This document shows positions 20,293-29,666 of a stretch of DNA of 64,000 nucleotides, in pieces. Under the pieces are notes generated by a model, which did no database searches, was not told where the DNA came from, and was given only the letters and a program-made list of their open reading frames with translations. The stretch's first letter is position 1. The number at the start of each line of letters is the position of its first letter. The translations under genes and the position numbers were made by a program. The stretch is from Treponema sp. (GTDB lineage: Bacteria > Spirochaetota > Spirochaetia > Treponematales > Treponemataceae). Location: assembly GCA_016290995.1 (NCBI GenBank), contig JAEEVR010000001.1, positions 164,282 to 228,281 of the forward strand, in the 5' to 3' direction.

Positions 20293-21009
20293 TTATTTTA
20301 GTTCGTAGACGCAGTATACGGTTACGGTCACAAGATTGTCGCCGGCGTTGATGGGCGTGGCAAAGTCGTTCGCCGCCATCATCTTGGCTCCTTCGGCGCG
20401 CGCGGCTTGCGTCGGGGCGCCCGCTTCTTGGATGGAAATTATTTTTCCCAATTCCGCTCCGGCAGTTTTTGCCATCAAGTTGGCGGCTTCCGCGGCGTTC
20501 TTTATAGCCAAGGTGCGGGCTTCGCGCAAGGCGTCGTCCGTTCTTGTCGAAGCGAATTGAATCGACGAGAATTCGTTGGCGCCTGCCTTTACGGCGGCGT
20601 CAATCGCGGTTCCGGCCTTGCGTGTGTCCATCGTTACGATTTGAATTGAATTTGAAACGCGGTAGTCGCCGCGGACTTGGACTCCGTTCCTGTATGAGCT
20701 GTCCTGCCAAATCCTGTAGCTGTTGGTTGTGATCGAATCGGGAGCGAAACCCGCGTCGGCCAAAGCGGCGTGGACTTTTCCGACTGACTCGGCGTTAAGG
20801 CGCGCGGCTTCGACCACCGAGCGGTTGTAGGTGACGACGGCCACGTTGATTATCGCTTGGTCGGCCCTTACGCTTACAGAACCCGTTCCCGAAACGGAAA
20901 TGCTTCTTGCGTTTTCCTTTTTGTCTTCCGCTCTAATGTAGCAAGAAGAAAGCGCGAGCGCGGCCGCAAGCGACAGGGCCGTCGCAATGGTAAATGAATT
21001 CTTTTTCAT
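20293..21009 (-). CDS. SIMPL/DUF541 domain lipoprotein
   Basis: A 238-residue protein. A signal peptide with lipobox ALSSC gives a lipidated Cys23. The mature region is a SIMPL domain (ISVSGTGSVSVRADQAIINVAVV, then AEAANLMAKTAGAELGKI), the fold of E. coli YggE and Brucella BP26. Members are periplasmic or outer-membrane proteins linked to oxidative stress and channel formation, but the biochemical role is unsettled. It follows the TPR lipoprotein by 10 bp, so it shares the smc transcript. Confidence 0.85.
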   Translation of the reverse strand: MKKNSFTIATALSLAAALALSSCYIRAEDKKENARSISVSGTGSVSVRADQAIINVAVVTYNRSVVEAARLNAESVGKVHAALADAGFAPDSITTNSYRIWQDSSYRNGVQVRGDYRVSNSIQIVTMDTRKAGTAIDAAVKAGANEFSSIQFASTRTDDALREARTLAIKNAAEAANLMAKTAGAELGKIISIQEAGAPTQAARAEGAKMMAANDFATPINAGDNLVTVTVYCVYELK

Positions 21010-21019
21010 ACAAACCTTC

Positions 21020-22699
21020 TTATCTTATGTCTATGTAAAATCTCTTTAAGTAAATCGAACGCTCGTTGGCCTTGCGCCAGTAATTGCTTTGCGGCCAGTT
21101 TTTGATCAACGTGTCGTAGGCGCCGATCGCGCTCTTGATGTTTCGCACTTCGGACTTGGCTTCCAAAATCAAGCCTTCCAAGTAAAGGCCTGCGTCAAAG
21201 TCTTCGCTTGCCGTGTCAAAGAATTGCTGAACCAAGTCCAACGCTTCGGCGTAGCGCTTTTCGTCGTAGGCTTTTTGCGCGCGCTCCAAAAGGCTCTTTG
21301 CCTTGTCCGTTCCGCCGGAAAAGCCTTGGTCCAAGGCGCTTTCTTTTTGCTCTTCTTCGGCCGCGGGGGCGCTCGTTCCGGCGACGGCGGTTTTTTGCTT
21401 TGAATCGCTTTTTTCTTGGCCCGAAGTCTGGATTACAGTTTGAACTTTTTCTGACGGCGACTCTTGCGCGGCTTCTTTTTTATCGGGCTGCGATTCTTTT
21501 GCCGCCGGCTTTTTTTCGCTGTCTTTGCTTTGCGCGGGAGCTTCTTTTTGCGGAGCGTTTGGAGCGCTTTCCGCCTGCGCGACTTTCTTTTCCTCAATCG
21601 CTTTTGTTCTGTCAAATTTTGGCGGAACGACTTCGGCGTAAGAGGGCGCCTCTACATGGGTGGCGTCTGTCGCGCTTTTGTCGGTTATTGAAATTTGAAT
21701 GTAGTCGTCGATGTAGTTTCCTGTAAGGATGTCGTTCTTGTAAAAGTGCAAGAGCGCGACGCCCGGTTCCTTTGAGCGAAGGGTAAAGGTTGTCTCGCCT
21801 TTTCCCAATTTGCGGCCTTGGAAAATAAAGTGTTCGCCTGAGCCTTCTTCGCCTAAGTAAATCCAGCCGCTTCCGGGATAGATTACGTCAAGAAATTGGT
21901 TGTTTTTTATCGTCATCGAGCGGCTGGGAACCGGCGGCTGTTTTTCTTCCTTTTCTTCTATCGTTTCTTGCTCTTGGCCGTCTTGCGCCGCGGCTTGGGC
22001 GGCTGCGTTGGATTCGCCGCCATTTTTGCTGTCCGAAAAATTATAGCGGTCGCTTGTGTTGTCACGGCCGGAATTGTTTGATCCGTTCGCGGCTGCCGGA
22101 GCGTTTGGCGCGCCTTTTTTTGGCTCGGCGTTCTTGGGCGTTGACTGATTGCCCGCGGCTGTTTTTTCGCCGCCCGCATTCTTGCCGCCCGGAACTTTGT
22201 CGCTTGCAGGACCGATCAAAGGCCCGCCTGAGATTTCCTTTCCTTGGTTGGTCAAGCGCGTAAGGTCCGCGGTGTCGGTGGATTCGTCGGCCTCGCTTTT
22301 GCCCGCGTCCTTTATTTTTTGAGCGAGCGAGCCGTTTTCGCTTTGCGCGATGCCGGACGCGTTTTGCTGGTTTTCCGTATCGTCCGCTTGTTCAGCGTCT
22401 TCTTCTGAGTCTAAAAGCGCGGAAAATTCTTCCATTTCGCTTTGGGGAATTTTTTCTTCGTAGGCGGAAGCGTCCGCGCCGTTTGCGTCGGCCGCGTCAT
22501 TCGCTCCGGTCGCGTCGTCCTCGGCGGCCGCGATTTCTTGGCTGTTTTCAGAAGTCGCGGCTTTTTCGGCGGCGCTTTGTTCTGCCGCTAGGCTTGCGGT
22601 GTCGGCCGCGTTTTTGGCGGAGCCTTCAGTGCTTTGACAAGAAAAGAGAATCGCGCAAACTAAGGGCAAAGCAAAAGCCGGGAACAATGTCTTTTTCAC
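21020..22699 (-). CDS. Large low-complexity lipoprotein with C-terminal TPR-like region
   Basis: A 559-residue protein with lipobox LFSC at Cys21. Residues ~22-250 are a disordered acidic Ala/Asp/Glu/Asn linker. Residues ~255-340 form a beta-rich globular segment (FLDVIYPGSGWIYLGEEGSGEHF). Residues ~365-455 are again Lys/Glu/Ala/Pro low complexity, and the last ~100 residues look like two TPR-type helix pairs (AKSLLERAQKAYDEKRYAEALDL). A long spacer with a small folded core suggests a protein spanning the periplasm or peptidoglycan. The ATGA overlap with the gene above means translational coupling. No function is assigned. Confidence 0.75.
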   Translation of the reverse strand: MKKTLFPAFALPLVCAILFSCQSTEGSAKNAADTASLAAEQSAAEKAATSENSQEIAAAEDDATGANDAADANGADASAYEEKIPQSEMEEFSALLDSEEDAEQADDTENQQNASGIAQSENGSLAQKIKDAGKSEADESTDTADLTRLTNQGKEISGGPLIGPASDKVPGGKNAGGEKTAAGNQSTPKNAEPKKGAPNAPAAANGSNNSGRDNTSDRYNFSDSKNGGESNAAAQAAAQDGQEQETIEEKEEKQPPVPSRSMTIKNNQFLDVIYPGSGWIYLGEEGSGEHFIFQGRKLGKGETTFTLRSKEPGVALLHFYKNDILTGNYIDDYIQISITDKSATDATHVEAPSYAEVVPPKFDRTKAIEEKKVAQAESAPNAPQKEAPAQSKDSEKKPAAKESQPDKKEAAQESPSEKVQTVIQTSGQEKSDSKQKTAVAGTSAPAAEEEQKESALDQGFSGGTDKAKSLLERAQKAYDEKRYAEALDLVQQFFDTASEDFDAGLYLEGLILEAKSEVRNIKSAIGAYDTLIKNWPQSNYWRKANERSIYLKRFYIDIR

Positions 22700-23061
22700 G
22701 GGGCGGCCTCCGTTATGCTTTTAATAAGGGAATCGTTTGACGCCGAAAGCTTTTTTACCGCTTCCTCGTCGGGAAGAGTAAGCCATTCGTGAACTTGCGA
22801 GTCGGTCCATTTTTCGTTTGTCTGCCTGCTTACGGCGTACTCTTGCGGGATTGAAACGCCTTGGGGCAAAAGCAACTCTTGGTCGGCTTCCAAAGGCGGG
22901 CTTCTAAAGCTGGCGCTGGGGACTTCTTTTTTTTGCGGAATCAAAATGATGGCGATAAGCGCCGCGCAAAAAAATATTATCAAGACGCAAGAAATCAAAA
23001 GCGCTTTTTGTCTTTGCGAGAAAAAGTCCCTTATGTTGTCGCCAATCTCAGAAAAATCCAT
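22696..23061 (-). CDS. Single-span membrane protein of unknown function in the smc operon
   Basis: A 121-residue protein. A short cytoplasmic start (MDFSEIGDNIRDFFSQRQ) precedes one strong membrane helix at about residues 20-43 (LISCVLIIFFCAALIAIILI). A Pro-rich periplasmic part of ~75 residues without a recognised domain follows. Its start overlaps the smc stop by one base and its end overlaps the lipoprotein start by four, so it is tightly coupled to both. Confidence 0.7.
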   Translation of the reverse strand: MDFSEIGDNIRDFFSQRQKALLISCVLIIFFCAALIAIILIPQKKEVPSASFRSPPLEADQELLLPQGVSIPQEYAVSRQTNEKWTDSQVHEWLTLPDEEAVKKLSASNDSLIKSITEAAP

Positions 23062-25979
23062 TACTGCTGGCCTTGCTCCGTTTCGCCTGATTTATCGCGG
23101 CGCGGCGGGCGCGGAGGAATTACGACTCCTTCCTCCGGCGGAACGTCTTCTTCAACAAAGTCGTCGGGCTGCTCGACATAATTCTTCTTAATATTGTCGA
23201 TGTCTTCGTCAAGGCGCAAGGCGATGATTTTTGAAACGCCCGACTCTTCCATCGTAACGCCAAGCATGGAGCTGGCTCCCATAACGGTCTTTTTATTGTG
23301 GGTGATTACGATGTATTGGCTTACGTTGGCAAAAGCGGTAAGCGCCGTTACAAAGCTTCCTACGTTCTTGTCGTCAAGCGCCGCGTCAATCTCGTCAAGC
23401 AAACAGAAGGGGCTGGGGCGGACTTGGTATGTGGCGAACAAAAGCGCGATGGCGGTCATTGTTTTTTCGCCGCCCGAAAGAAGCGCGATGCTTTCCAACT
23501 TTTTTCCCGGCGGCTGCGCCAAAATGTCGATTCCCGTCGTAAGAACGTTTTCGGGATTCTCCAAGCGCAATTCCGCGCGGCCTCCGCCAAACAAGCGGCG
23601 GAACATATTGTGGAAATTTCTTTTGATTTTGTTGTAAGTCTCCAAAAAGAGTTCCGAAGACTTTGACTTGATTTCTTCGGCGACGCGCTCCAAGTCCTTA
23701 AGCGACTTTAACGTGTCGTCGTAGTTTGTCTGCTGGCGCTCGTAACGCTCCTTTACTTCCACAAACTCTTCGGGAGCCATCAAGTTGATTCCGTGGCTCA
23801 ACTCGTCCAACTCGGTTCGCTTTTTTGAAAGCTTTTCCTTTAAGTCCGCGGGCTGGACGGTGATGGTGTACATTCGTTCCTCGTATTCCATCAAGTCGCG
23901 GGAATACTGGTCAAGGAAGTTTTGCTTTACGTTCTTGATTTCGGTTTCGGTCTGGATCAAAGAGCTTGAAAGCTGTTCGTACTGAGATTGGTACTTGTTG
24001 AGCATTTCTTGCTTTTTGTTGAGGTCGTTGGTCTTGCCCGAAACCTTGTTGTTGTAGTCCTTGATTTCTTCGTCAAGTTCCTTAAGGCGGTCGGCGGTCT
24101 TTGTTCCGCGAGCCTCGATTTCGGCAAGCTCTTCGGCGATTGTTTGGATTTGCTCTTCCAAGTCTTCCTTGCGCTTTTGCTCAAGGTAAAGCTCTTCGTC
24201 GTTTTGGCGCAAGTTGTTTTCTTCTGTGGTCAACGTGCGGCGCAACATAGTCATTTGGCTTTGGGCCGCGGCGATTTGCTCGTTCATCTTGGCTTCGTTG
24301 ACTTGAAGGTTTGCCAAGGTTTCCCTGTATTCCGAAATTTTTTCGTTGAGGCTTTCGTTCTCTTTTTTAAGCTCGTCGATGCGTTTGTTCAACTCGCCGA
24401 CTTGCGCCAAGTTTTCCTGAACCTTTTGGTCAACGCCGCGCTTTTTAGTGATGATGCCTTCCGGGCTAAGGAACTCGCCGATAAACTGGGGCGAGGCCTT
24501 TATGTAAGCGTCAAGCGCGGTTTGAAGTGTTTGAAGCATTTCGAGCGCATCGCCAAAAGCGGCGGCGGACTCGCTGGCTATTTTGTTTCCGTCAGAAGTG
24601 GCGCCGGTTTTTACCGCGTCGTCAAAAATGTTCTTGCGGCCCTGAACAAAGATCTTAAGCTTTCCCAAAGTGTCGTCAAGCTCTTGCTTTGCCTGGCTCA
24701 TCGCGTTCTGGGAATAGCCGGCAGACTTAAGCTTTGCGTCAAGCTCGGTCACGATGTCTTCTGTAATCGCGGTAAGCTCTTTTTGCAAGTTGGCGCGCGC
24801 AAGCTCAAGGTCTTCGATCATCTCTTGCTTTTCGCTTGCCATCGCGTCGTTGTCGCTGATCCTCTTTGAAGCGTTGGTGATGTTCTGGCCAAAGGAGTCG
24901 ATGTTCTGCTTGATGTCGGCAAGCTGCTTTTCTTTTTCGTGCATCGCGCTTTCGGCTTCGTCAAGCTCTTCGTTGATGCTGTCGATTCGCTCTTGGATCG
25001 CTTTTCTGTGGTTTTCTATTTGAGCGATCTTTTCGTTGATTTCTGTCTGGCGGCTGTTGAACTGTTTTTGCAGCTCCAACTTTCCGTTCTTTTCGCCCTG
25101 AATCTTGATCAACTCTTGCGTTCCTTCGGCGACTTGGTCCTGAAGGCTCTTGATTTTGTCGGTGTTCTCGGTAAGGGCGCTGTTGATCGCGTCGATTTCG
25201 GCGCGAACGTCGGTTCGCTTTTTTTCTATTTCTTTCTTTGTGTTTTCGTTGCGGCTCTGCTGTTCCACAAAGCCTTTCAATTTTAAAAGCTGAATGTCAA
25301 GCTGCAGGTCAAAGACTTCTTCTTTTACCTTGCGGTATTTTTTTGTCTTTTCGGACTGAACTTTGAGCGTTTCGTAGCTGCGCTTGATTTCGGCAAGGGC
25401 GACTTCGATTTGAGTCAAGTTGGCCTTTGTCTTTTCCAATTCGCGCTCGGCTTCGGCGCATTCCGCCTTGGAACGGCTGATTCCCGCGGCCTCTTCAAAA
25501 AGATAGCGGCGGTCTTCCGGCTTGCTGGAAAGGATTTGGTCGATTTTTCCCTGTTCCATTACGGAATAGGCGGCCTTTCCTACGCCGGTGTCCATAAAAA
25601 GCTTTCGGATTTCGGTCGGGCCGACTTGCTCGTTGTTGATAAAGTATTGGCTTTCGCCGGAACGGAAGAGGCGGCGCTTGATCGCTATTTCTGAGTCGGG
25701 GCGGGGGAGGAGCGAGTTTTCGTTAAGGATTGTAAGGGTAACTTCGGCCAAGTTGAGGGCCGGACGGGTTTCGGTTCCGTTAAAAATTACGCCTTCCATT
25801 GTGGCCGCGCGCAAATTTTTGGACTTGTTCTCCGCGAGAACCCATTTCATCGCGTCAACTACATTGCTTTTTCCGCAGCCGTTGGGGCCCAAAAGCGCGG
25901 TGATTCCGTCCGCAAAGTCGATGTGAGTGCGGTCGGCGAACGATTTAAAACCAAATATGTCAAGACTTTTTAAAAACAC
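23061..25979 (-). CDS. smc: Chromosome segregation ATPase SMC (short form, atypical centre)
   Basis: A 972-residue protein. The N-terminal head has Walker A GPNGCGKSN (residues ~32-40) and the Q-loop VMEQGKIDQIL. The C-terminal head has signature LLSGGEKTMTAIALL and Walker B FCLLDEIDAALDD. Long coiled coils lie between. SMC proteins usually have ~1,170 residues and a hinge domain with conserved Gly motifs. Here the central non-coil part, about residues 395-530 (KTGATSDGNKIASESAAAFG, SPQFIGEFLSPEGI), does not look like that hinge. A Pro-rich tail (PPEEGVVIPPRPPRRD) is unusual. GTG 25979 has AGGG upstream. Confidence 0.93.
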   Translation of the reverse strand: MFLKSLDIFGFKSFADRTHIDFADGITALLGPNGCGKSNVVDAMKWVLAENKSKNLRAATMEGVIFNGTETRPALNLAEVTLTILNENSLLPRPDSEIAIKRRLFRSGESQYFINNEQVGPTEIRKLFMDTGVGKAAYSVMEQGKIDQILSSKPEDRRYLFEEAAGISRSKAECAEAERELEKTKANLTQIEVALAEIKRSYETLKVQSEKTKKYRKVKEEVFDLQLDIQLLKLKGFVEQQSRNENTKKEIEKKRTDVRAEIDAINSALTENTDKIKSLQDQVAEGTQELIKIQGEKNGKLELQKQFNSRQTEINEKIAQIENHRKAIQERIDSINEELDEAESAMHEKEKQLADIKQNIDSFGQNITNASKRISDNDAMASEKQEMIEDLELARANLQKELTAITEDIVTELDAKLKSAGYSQNAMSQAKQELDDTLGKLKIFVQGRKNIFDDAVKTGATSDGNKIASESAAAFGDALEMLQTLQTALDAYIKASPQFIGEFLSPEGIITKKRGVDQKVQENLAQVGELNKRIDELKKENESLNEKISEYRETLANLQVNEAKMNEQIAAAQSQMTMLRRTLTTEENNLRQNDEELYLEQKRKEDLEEQIQTIAEELAEIEARGTKTADRLKELDEEIKDYNNKVSGKTNDLNKKQEMLNKYQSQYEQLSSSLIQTETEIKNVKQNFLDQYSRDLMEYEERMYTITVQPADLKEKLSKKRTELDELSHGINLMAPEEFVEVKERYERQQTNYDDTLKSLKDLERVAEEIKSKSSELFLETYNKIKRNFHNMFRRLFGGGRAELRLENPENVLTTGIDILAQPPGKKLESIALLSGGEKTMTAIALLFATYQVRPSPFCLLDEIDAALDDKNVGSFVTALTAFANVSQYIVITHNKKTVMGASSMLGVTMEESGVSKIIALRLDEDIDNIKKNYVEQPDDFVEEDVPPEEGVVIPPRPPRRDKSGETEQGQQ

Positions 25980-26029
25980 GTCAATGCCACCCTAAAAATA
26001 GTCCCATCATTCTATCATAAGCGGCGAAT

Positions 26030-27184
26030 TTATTCAAGGCTCGCTTGCGCCGGGTCGCAAATCTTTCCTTTATATAGCGCTTTTGGATGGACGATAATCT
26101 TAAGCTTTTTTTCAAGCGCGGCCAGTTTGCGGAGCTCCCATTCGTCGCCAACGACGATATTTACGCCGTTTTTGCCTGCTCGGGCGGTGCGGCCGGAACG
26201 GTGGACAAAAAAGTCCTCGTCCGGCGGAAAGTCGCATTGAATCACGCAGTCAATGTCCGGGATGTCCAGGCCGCGGCTGGAAAGGTCGCTGGTAATCAAT
26301 ACAGGGCATTTTCCGCTCTTAAAATGGGCCAAAACCGCTTGGCGCTCTTGGTTCTTTATTTTTGCGGTAAGCGCGGCGCAGTCGATTTTCTTAAATTTTA
26401 GCTTTTGGTAAATGTTTTCCACTTGGTCGGCCCGGCTTGTAAAGACAAGCGCCTTTTTTGGCTGCATCGCCCTTAAAAGCGAGCGGACAAAGTCGATTTT
26501 GTCCCGCCGTTCGGCAAAAAAGGCCCAATGCTCGATTTTTTCGCGCAAAACGTCTTCCAGCGGCAAAAGAATCGTCTCAAATTCCGCCGCCGGCCTGACG
26601 GCTGTCAAAAAGTCCTGGGTTTTCTTTGTGATTGTGGCGCTGCAAGCGATCGCCTGAACGTTTTGGCCAAAAAGGTCCAGCAATTCCTGGCATTCGTCGC
26701 GGATTTCCTTTGAGGCAAGCCGGTCGGCCTCGTCAAGGACCACGGCGGCGGCGTTTTCTATTTTAAGCTTCTTTAATCGGCAGAGTTCCAGCAAGCGGCT
26801 TACGGTTCCAACGACAATCGCGGGCCTTTCCTTTAGGGCGTCGATTTGCCTTTTTAGCGGGGCTCCCCCGATAAAAAGGCCGCATTTAAGGTCTGTCACG
26901 CTAGCCGCCGCCTGTTTTAGTTGGGAAGCCAGTTCAAAGGTTGGCGAGACGATCACTAGGCGGACGGCCTTTGTCGGATTGGGCTCGGCTTGAATCTTTT
27001 GCAAAAGGGGCAGCAAAAAGGCGAAGGTTTTTCCGCTTCCTGTGGCCGACTGAAAAATCACGTCTTTTCCAGCCAAAATTTCCGGAATCACTTTCTTTTG
27101 AACCGGCGTCGGCTCAGTGATTCCCAGAGCGGCCAATTTTCCTGCAAGGCCGCCGTCAATTCCCAATTCAGTAAATCCGCTCAT
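26030..27184 (-). CDS. DEAD-box ATP-dependent RNA helicase
   Basis: A 384-residue helicase with a full motif set: Q motif PTPVQKKVIP, motif I ATGSGKT, motif II DEAD, motif III SAT, then TSDLSSRGLDIPDID and motif VI HRSGRTARAG. There is no long C-terminal RNA-binding extension, so it is closest to compact RhlE/RhlB-type helicases in ribosome assembly or mRNA decay. ATG 27184 (MSGFTELGI) sits 7 bases after a possible extended -10, so the longer frame is rejected. It is divergent from the glycosyltransferase and 50 bp upstream of smc. Confidence 0.92.
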   Translation of the reverse strand: MSGFTELGIDGGLAGKLAALGITEPTPVQKKVIPEILAGKDVIFQSATGSGKTFAFLLPLLQKIQAEPNPTKAVRLVIVSPTFELASQLKQAAASVTDLKCGLFIGGAPLKRQIDALKERPAIVVGTVSRLLELCRLKKLKIENAAAVVLDEADRLASKEIRDECQELLDLFGQNVQAIACSATITKKTQDFLTAVRPAAEFETILLPLEDVLREKIEHWAFFAERRDKIDFVRSLLRAMQPKKALVFTSRADQVENIYQKLKFKKIDCAALTAKIKNQERQAVLAHFKSGKCPVLITSDLSSRGLDIPDIDCVIQCDFPPDEDFFVHRSGRTARAGKNGVNIVVGDEWELRKLAALEKKLKIIVHPKALYKGKICDPAQASLE

Positions 27185-27191
27185 GCCGCAT

Positions 27192-27224
27192 ACTGTAGCA
27201 TAAACGCGCAAAAAATGCTACTAT
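27192..27224. promoter_or_regulatory. Mirror-image divergent promoters for the helicase and the glycosyltransferase
   Basis: The inverted repeat GTAGCA (27195-27200) / TGCTAC (27216-27221) makes the two promoters nearly symmetric. Plus strand: TAGCAT, 17 bp, extended TGC-TACTAT (27219-27224), ATG 27231. Minus strand: TAGCAT, 17 bp, extended TGC-TACAGT (27192-27197), ATG 27184. Both predicted starts fall at the start codons. The -35 boxes are poor. Confidence 0.45.
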
Positions 27225-27230
27225 AGAGAA

Positions 27231-28340
27231 ATGAAGATCGCAATTGACACATTCGCCTGCGACAGCGGAAAAAGCGGCTTTGGCTCTTACTTGACGGGGC
27301 TGACAGCAAACCTTCCAGCGCAAGAAGGCGTGGAATACATGCTTTTTGGCGCGCCGCTGGACAGATATACATATTCCAACGACATTCCCTTTTGCGAGGT
27401 TCATTGCGGAGAGTCGATGAACGCGCAAAGGTGGTGGCACAACGTTTCTTCCGCCCGCTTTTACAAAAAGAACAAGGTCGGAGCGGTGTTGTACCCGGCT
27501 GCCACTCGGCTTTTGCCCGGCCGCTTTCCGCTTCCAAGCGTGGCGGTCTTGCACGATTCCCTAAGCAAAATTTTGGCCAAGTCGCGCTTTTCGCACCGCC
27601 TGGCCTTGCGGGGCTTTGAACGCGTTCAAAAAATCATCGTTCCCACAAACTTTATAAAAAACGATTTGCTCGGCCTTGGCTTTGACGGAAAAAAGATCGC
27701 GGTCGTCCGCCACGGAATCGACCACAACCTTTTTTACCAGCGGCCCTTGGAAGACCAAGATACGCTTAACGTAAAGCCCTTTGCTATAAAGCGGCCTTAC
27801 ATCATTTACGCGTCCAGCATTACCAGCGCCGGAAAAAAGCACATAGAGTTGATAAAGGCCTTTGAGATTTTTAAAAAGAAAACGGAGTCTCCGCACCGCT
27901 TGGTTTTGGCCGGCGCCGAAAACGCTTGGGGCGAGCAAGTCCACAAGGCCGCCTTTGAGTCTCCGTATTCGTCGGACATTTTTTTGACGGGCTTTTTCCC
28001 GCGCGAGGGCTTTCCGCTTTTGTGCGCGGGAGCGGACGCTTGCGTCTTTCCGTCGGTCCAGGAGGGAGTGGGTCTTCCGGTTGTCGAGGCGATGGCGTCC
28101 GGCGTTCCGGTTGCCGCGTCCAATTCAGGCGCCTTGCCCGAAATCTGCGCCGGAAAAGCCGTCTTGTTTGACAGCGACAATCTGGAAGAAATGGCGGCCG
28201 CGATAGAGACCGTAGCGACCGACAAAAAGGCCCGGTCAAAGATGATTGCCGAAGGAATCGCCTGGAGCAAAAAATTCAATTGGCAGGAATGCGCCGCAAA
28301 AACCGTCGAGCTTCTAAAAGAGGCGGCGGAACAAATATAA
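27231..28340 (+). CDS. Glycosyltransferase family 4 (GT-B fold)
   Basis: A 369-residue soluble glycosyltransferase. The N-terminal half has the acceptor domain (IDTFACDSGKSGFGSYL). The C-terminal half carries the donor site with RHGIDHNLF, FPSVQEGVGLPVVEAMASG (the E-x7-E motif) and ALPEICAGKAV. It likely uses a nucleotide-activated sugar on a lipid, saccharide or protein; the substrate cannot be read from sequence. No other polysaccharide gene is adjacent. A bidirectional terminator separates it from clpX. Confidence 0.88.
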   Translation: MKIAIDTFACDSGKSGFGSYLTGLTANLPAQEGVEYMLFGAPLDRYTYSNDIPFCEVHCGESMNAQRWWHNVSSARFYKKNKVGAVLYPAATRLLPGRFPLPSVAVLHDSLSKILAKSRFSHRLALRGFERVQKIIVPTNFIKNDLLGLGFDGKKIAVVRHGIDHNLFYQRPLEDQDTLNVKPFAIKRPYIIYASSITSAGKKHIELIKAFEIFKKKTESPHRLVLAGAENAWGEQVHKAAFESPYSSDIFLTGFFPREGFPLLCAGADACVFPSVQEGVGLPVVEAMASGVPVAASNSGALPEICAGKAVLFDSDNLEEMAAAIETVATDKKARSKMIAEGIAWSKKFNWQECAAKTVELLKEAAEQI

Positions 28341-28367
28341 CGGCCAGTTGTGGTTGGTCGTTGCGGC

Positions 28368-28402
28368 AAAAAAAATCCGCGCGGTTTGCGCGGATTTTTT
28401 TT
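28368..28402. terminator. Bidirectional terminator between the glycosyltransferase and clpX
   Basis: Stem AATCCGCGC / GCGCGGATT (28374-28382 and 28388-28396) has A and T runs on the two sides, so it serves both convergent genes. Confidence 0.88.
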
Positions 28403-28406
28403 ACGC

Positions 28407-29666
28407 CTAGGCGGTTTGTTTTACCACAAGGCTTTCGGGCTTTGGAATCTTTTTGTTCTCCACAAAGTCCTTTGTGATTTCAAGCTCTTTCTTTCCGGGA
28501 ACGCTCGGAAGCTCGTACATCAAGTCCAAAAGCATTTTCTCGACAATCGCTCGCAAACCGCGCGCTCCGGTCTTTTGCTTTATCGCGGTGTCGGCAATCG
28601 CTCCGATCGCCTCTTCGTTAAAGGTCAAGGCAACGTCGTCAACGGCGAACGAAGCTTGGAACTGCTTTGTGATCGCGTTCTTGGGCTGGGTAAGGATGGC
28701 AACCAAGTCGTCGCGGGTCAAAGCCTTGAGCGCGACTGTAATCGGCATACGGCCGATCAATTCCGGTATCAAACCAAACTTCACAAGGTCGTCGGGCGTC
28801 ACTTGGTTCAAAAGCTGCATGCGCTCCTCGTCGCTCATTGTGGCGACGTTTGAGCCAAAGCCCAAAGAGTGCTCCGCCGTTCTCTGCTCGATGATTTTGT
28901 CCAGGCCGACAAAAGCGCCGCCAAGGATGAACAAAATGTTTGTCGTGTCAATCTCAAGCATTTCCTGGTTGGGATGCTTTCTTCCTCCCTGCGGCGGAAC
29001 GGAAGCCTTTGTTCCTTCGATGATTTTAAGAAGCGCCTGCTGAACGCCTTCGCCCGAAACGTCTCGGGTGATCGAAGTGTTCTCGCTTTTGCGCGCGATT
29101 TTGTCAATCTCGTCAATGAATATGATTCCGCGCTCGGCGGCGGCGATGTTTCCGTCGGCGGCGTTGATAAGCTTAAGCAAAACGTTCTCCACGTCTTCGC
29201 CAACGTAGCCGGCTTCGGTCAAGGTTGTCGCGTCGGCGATGGCAAAGGGAACCTTTAGCTTTTGCGCCAAAGTGCGGGCCAGCAAAGTCTTTCCAGAGCC
29301 TGTCGGTCCGATCAAGAGAATGTTTGACTTTTCGATTTTAACTTCGTTTTGCGCTTCGGGCTGGCCCATCAAGGACATTCGCTTGTAGTGGTTGTATACC
29401 GCGACGCTCAAAGCCTTTTTGGCGTAGTCCTGGCCCACGACGTATTGGTCAAGGTATTCTTTGAATTCCTTGGGGCTGGGAACCTTGCTCATTTCTATTT
29501 GGTCAACGCCGCTGTCTTCTTCGGCCAAGACCCTGGAGCAAAGCTCGGCGCACTCGCGGCAGATGAAGATTTCGCCTATTTTGCTGGCGGCAAGCTTTCT
29601 GTCTGTGTCGGCGGGGCGGCCGCAAAAGGCGCAAAAGTTGTTGTTGGAATTGCGGAACAAGCTCAT
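28407..29666 (-). CDS. clpX: ClpXP protease ATPase subunit ClpX
   Basis: A 419-residue AAA+ unfoldase that feeds substrates to ClpP. The N-terminal zinc domain has Cys12, Cys15, Cys36 and Cys39 (CAFC...CREC). Walker A GPTGSGKT lies near residue 122, Walker [11 protein letters not shown] follows, and the ClpP-docking loop region has the IGF-type equivalent LGFGSN. Sensor 2 is in TGARGLRAI. Its start overlaps the clpP stop by 4 bp (ATGA), so the two are translationally coupled. Confidence 0.97.
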   Translation of the reverse strand: MSLFRNSNNNFCAFCGRPADTDRKLAASKIGEIFICRECAELCSRVLAEEDSGVDQIEMSKVPSPKEFKEYLDQYVVGQDYAKKALSVAVYNHYKRMSLMGQPEAQNEVKIEKSNILLIGPTGSGKTLLARTLAQKLKVPFAIADATTLTEAGYVGEDVENVLLKLINAADGNIAAAERGIIFIDEIDKIARKSENTSITRDVSGEGVQQALLKIIEGTKASVPPQGGRKHPNQEMLEIDTTNILFILGGAFVGLDKIIEQRTAEHSLGFGSNVATMSDEERMQLLNQVTPDDLVKFGLIPELIGRMPITVALKALTRDDLVAILTQPKNAITKQFQASFAVDDVALTFNEEAIGAIADTAIKQKTGARGLRAIVEKMLLDLMYELPSVPGKKELEITKDFVENKKIPKPESLVVKQTA

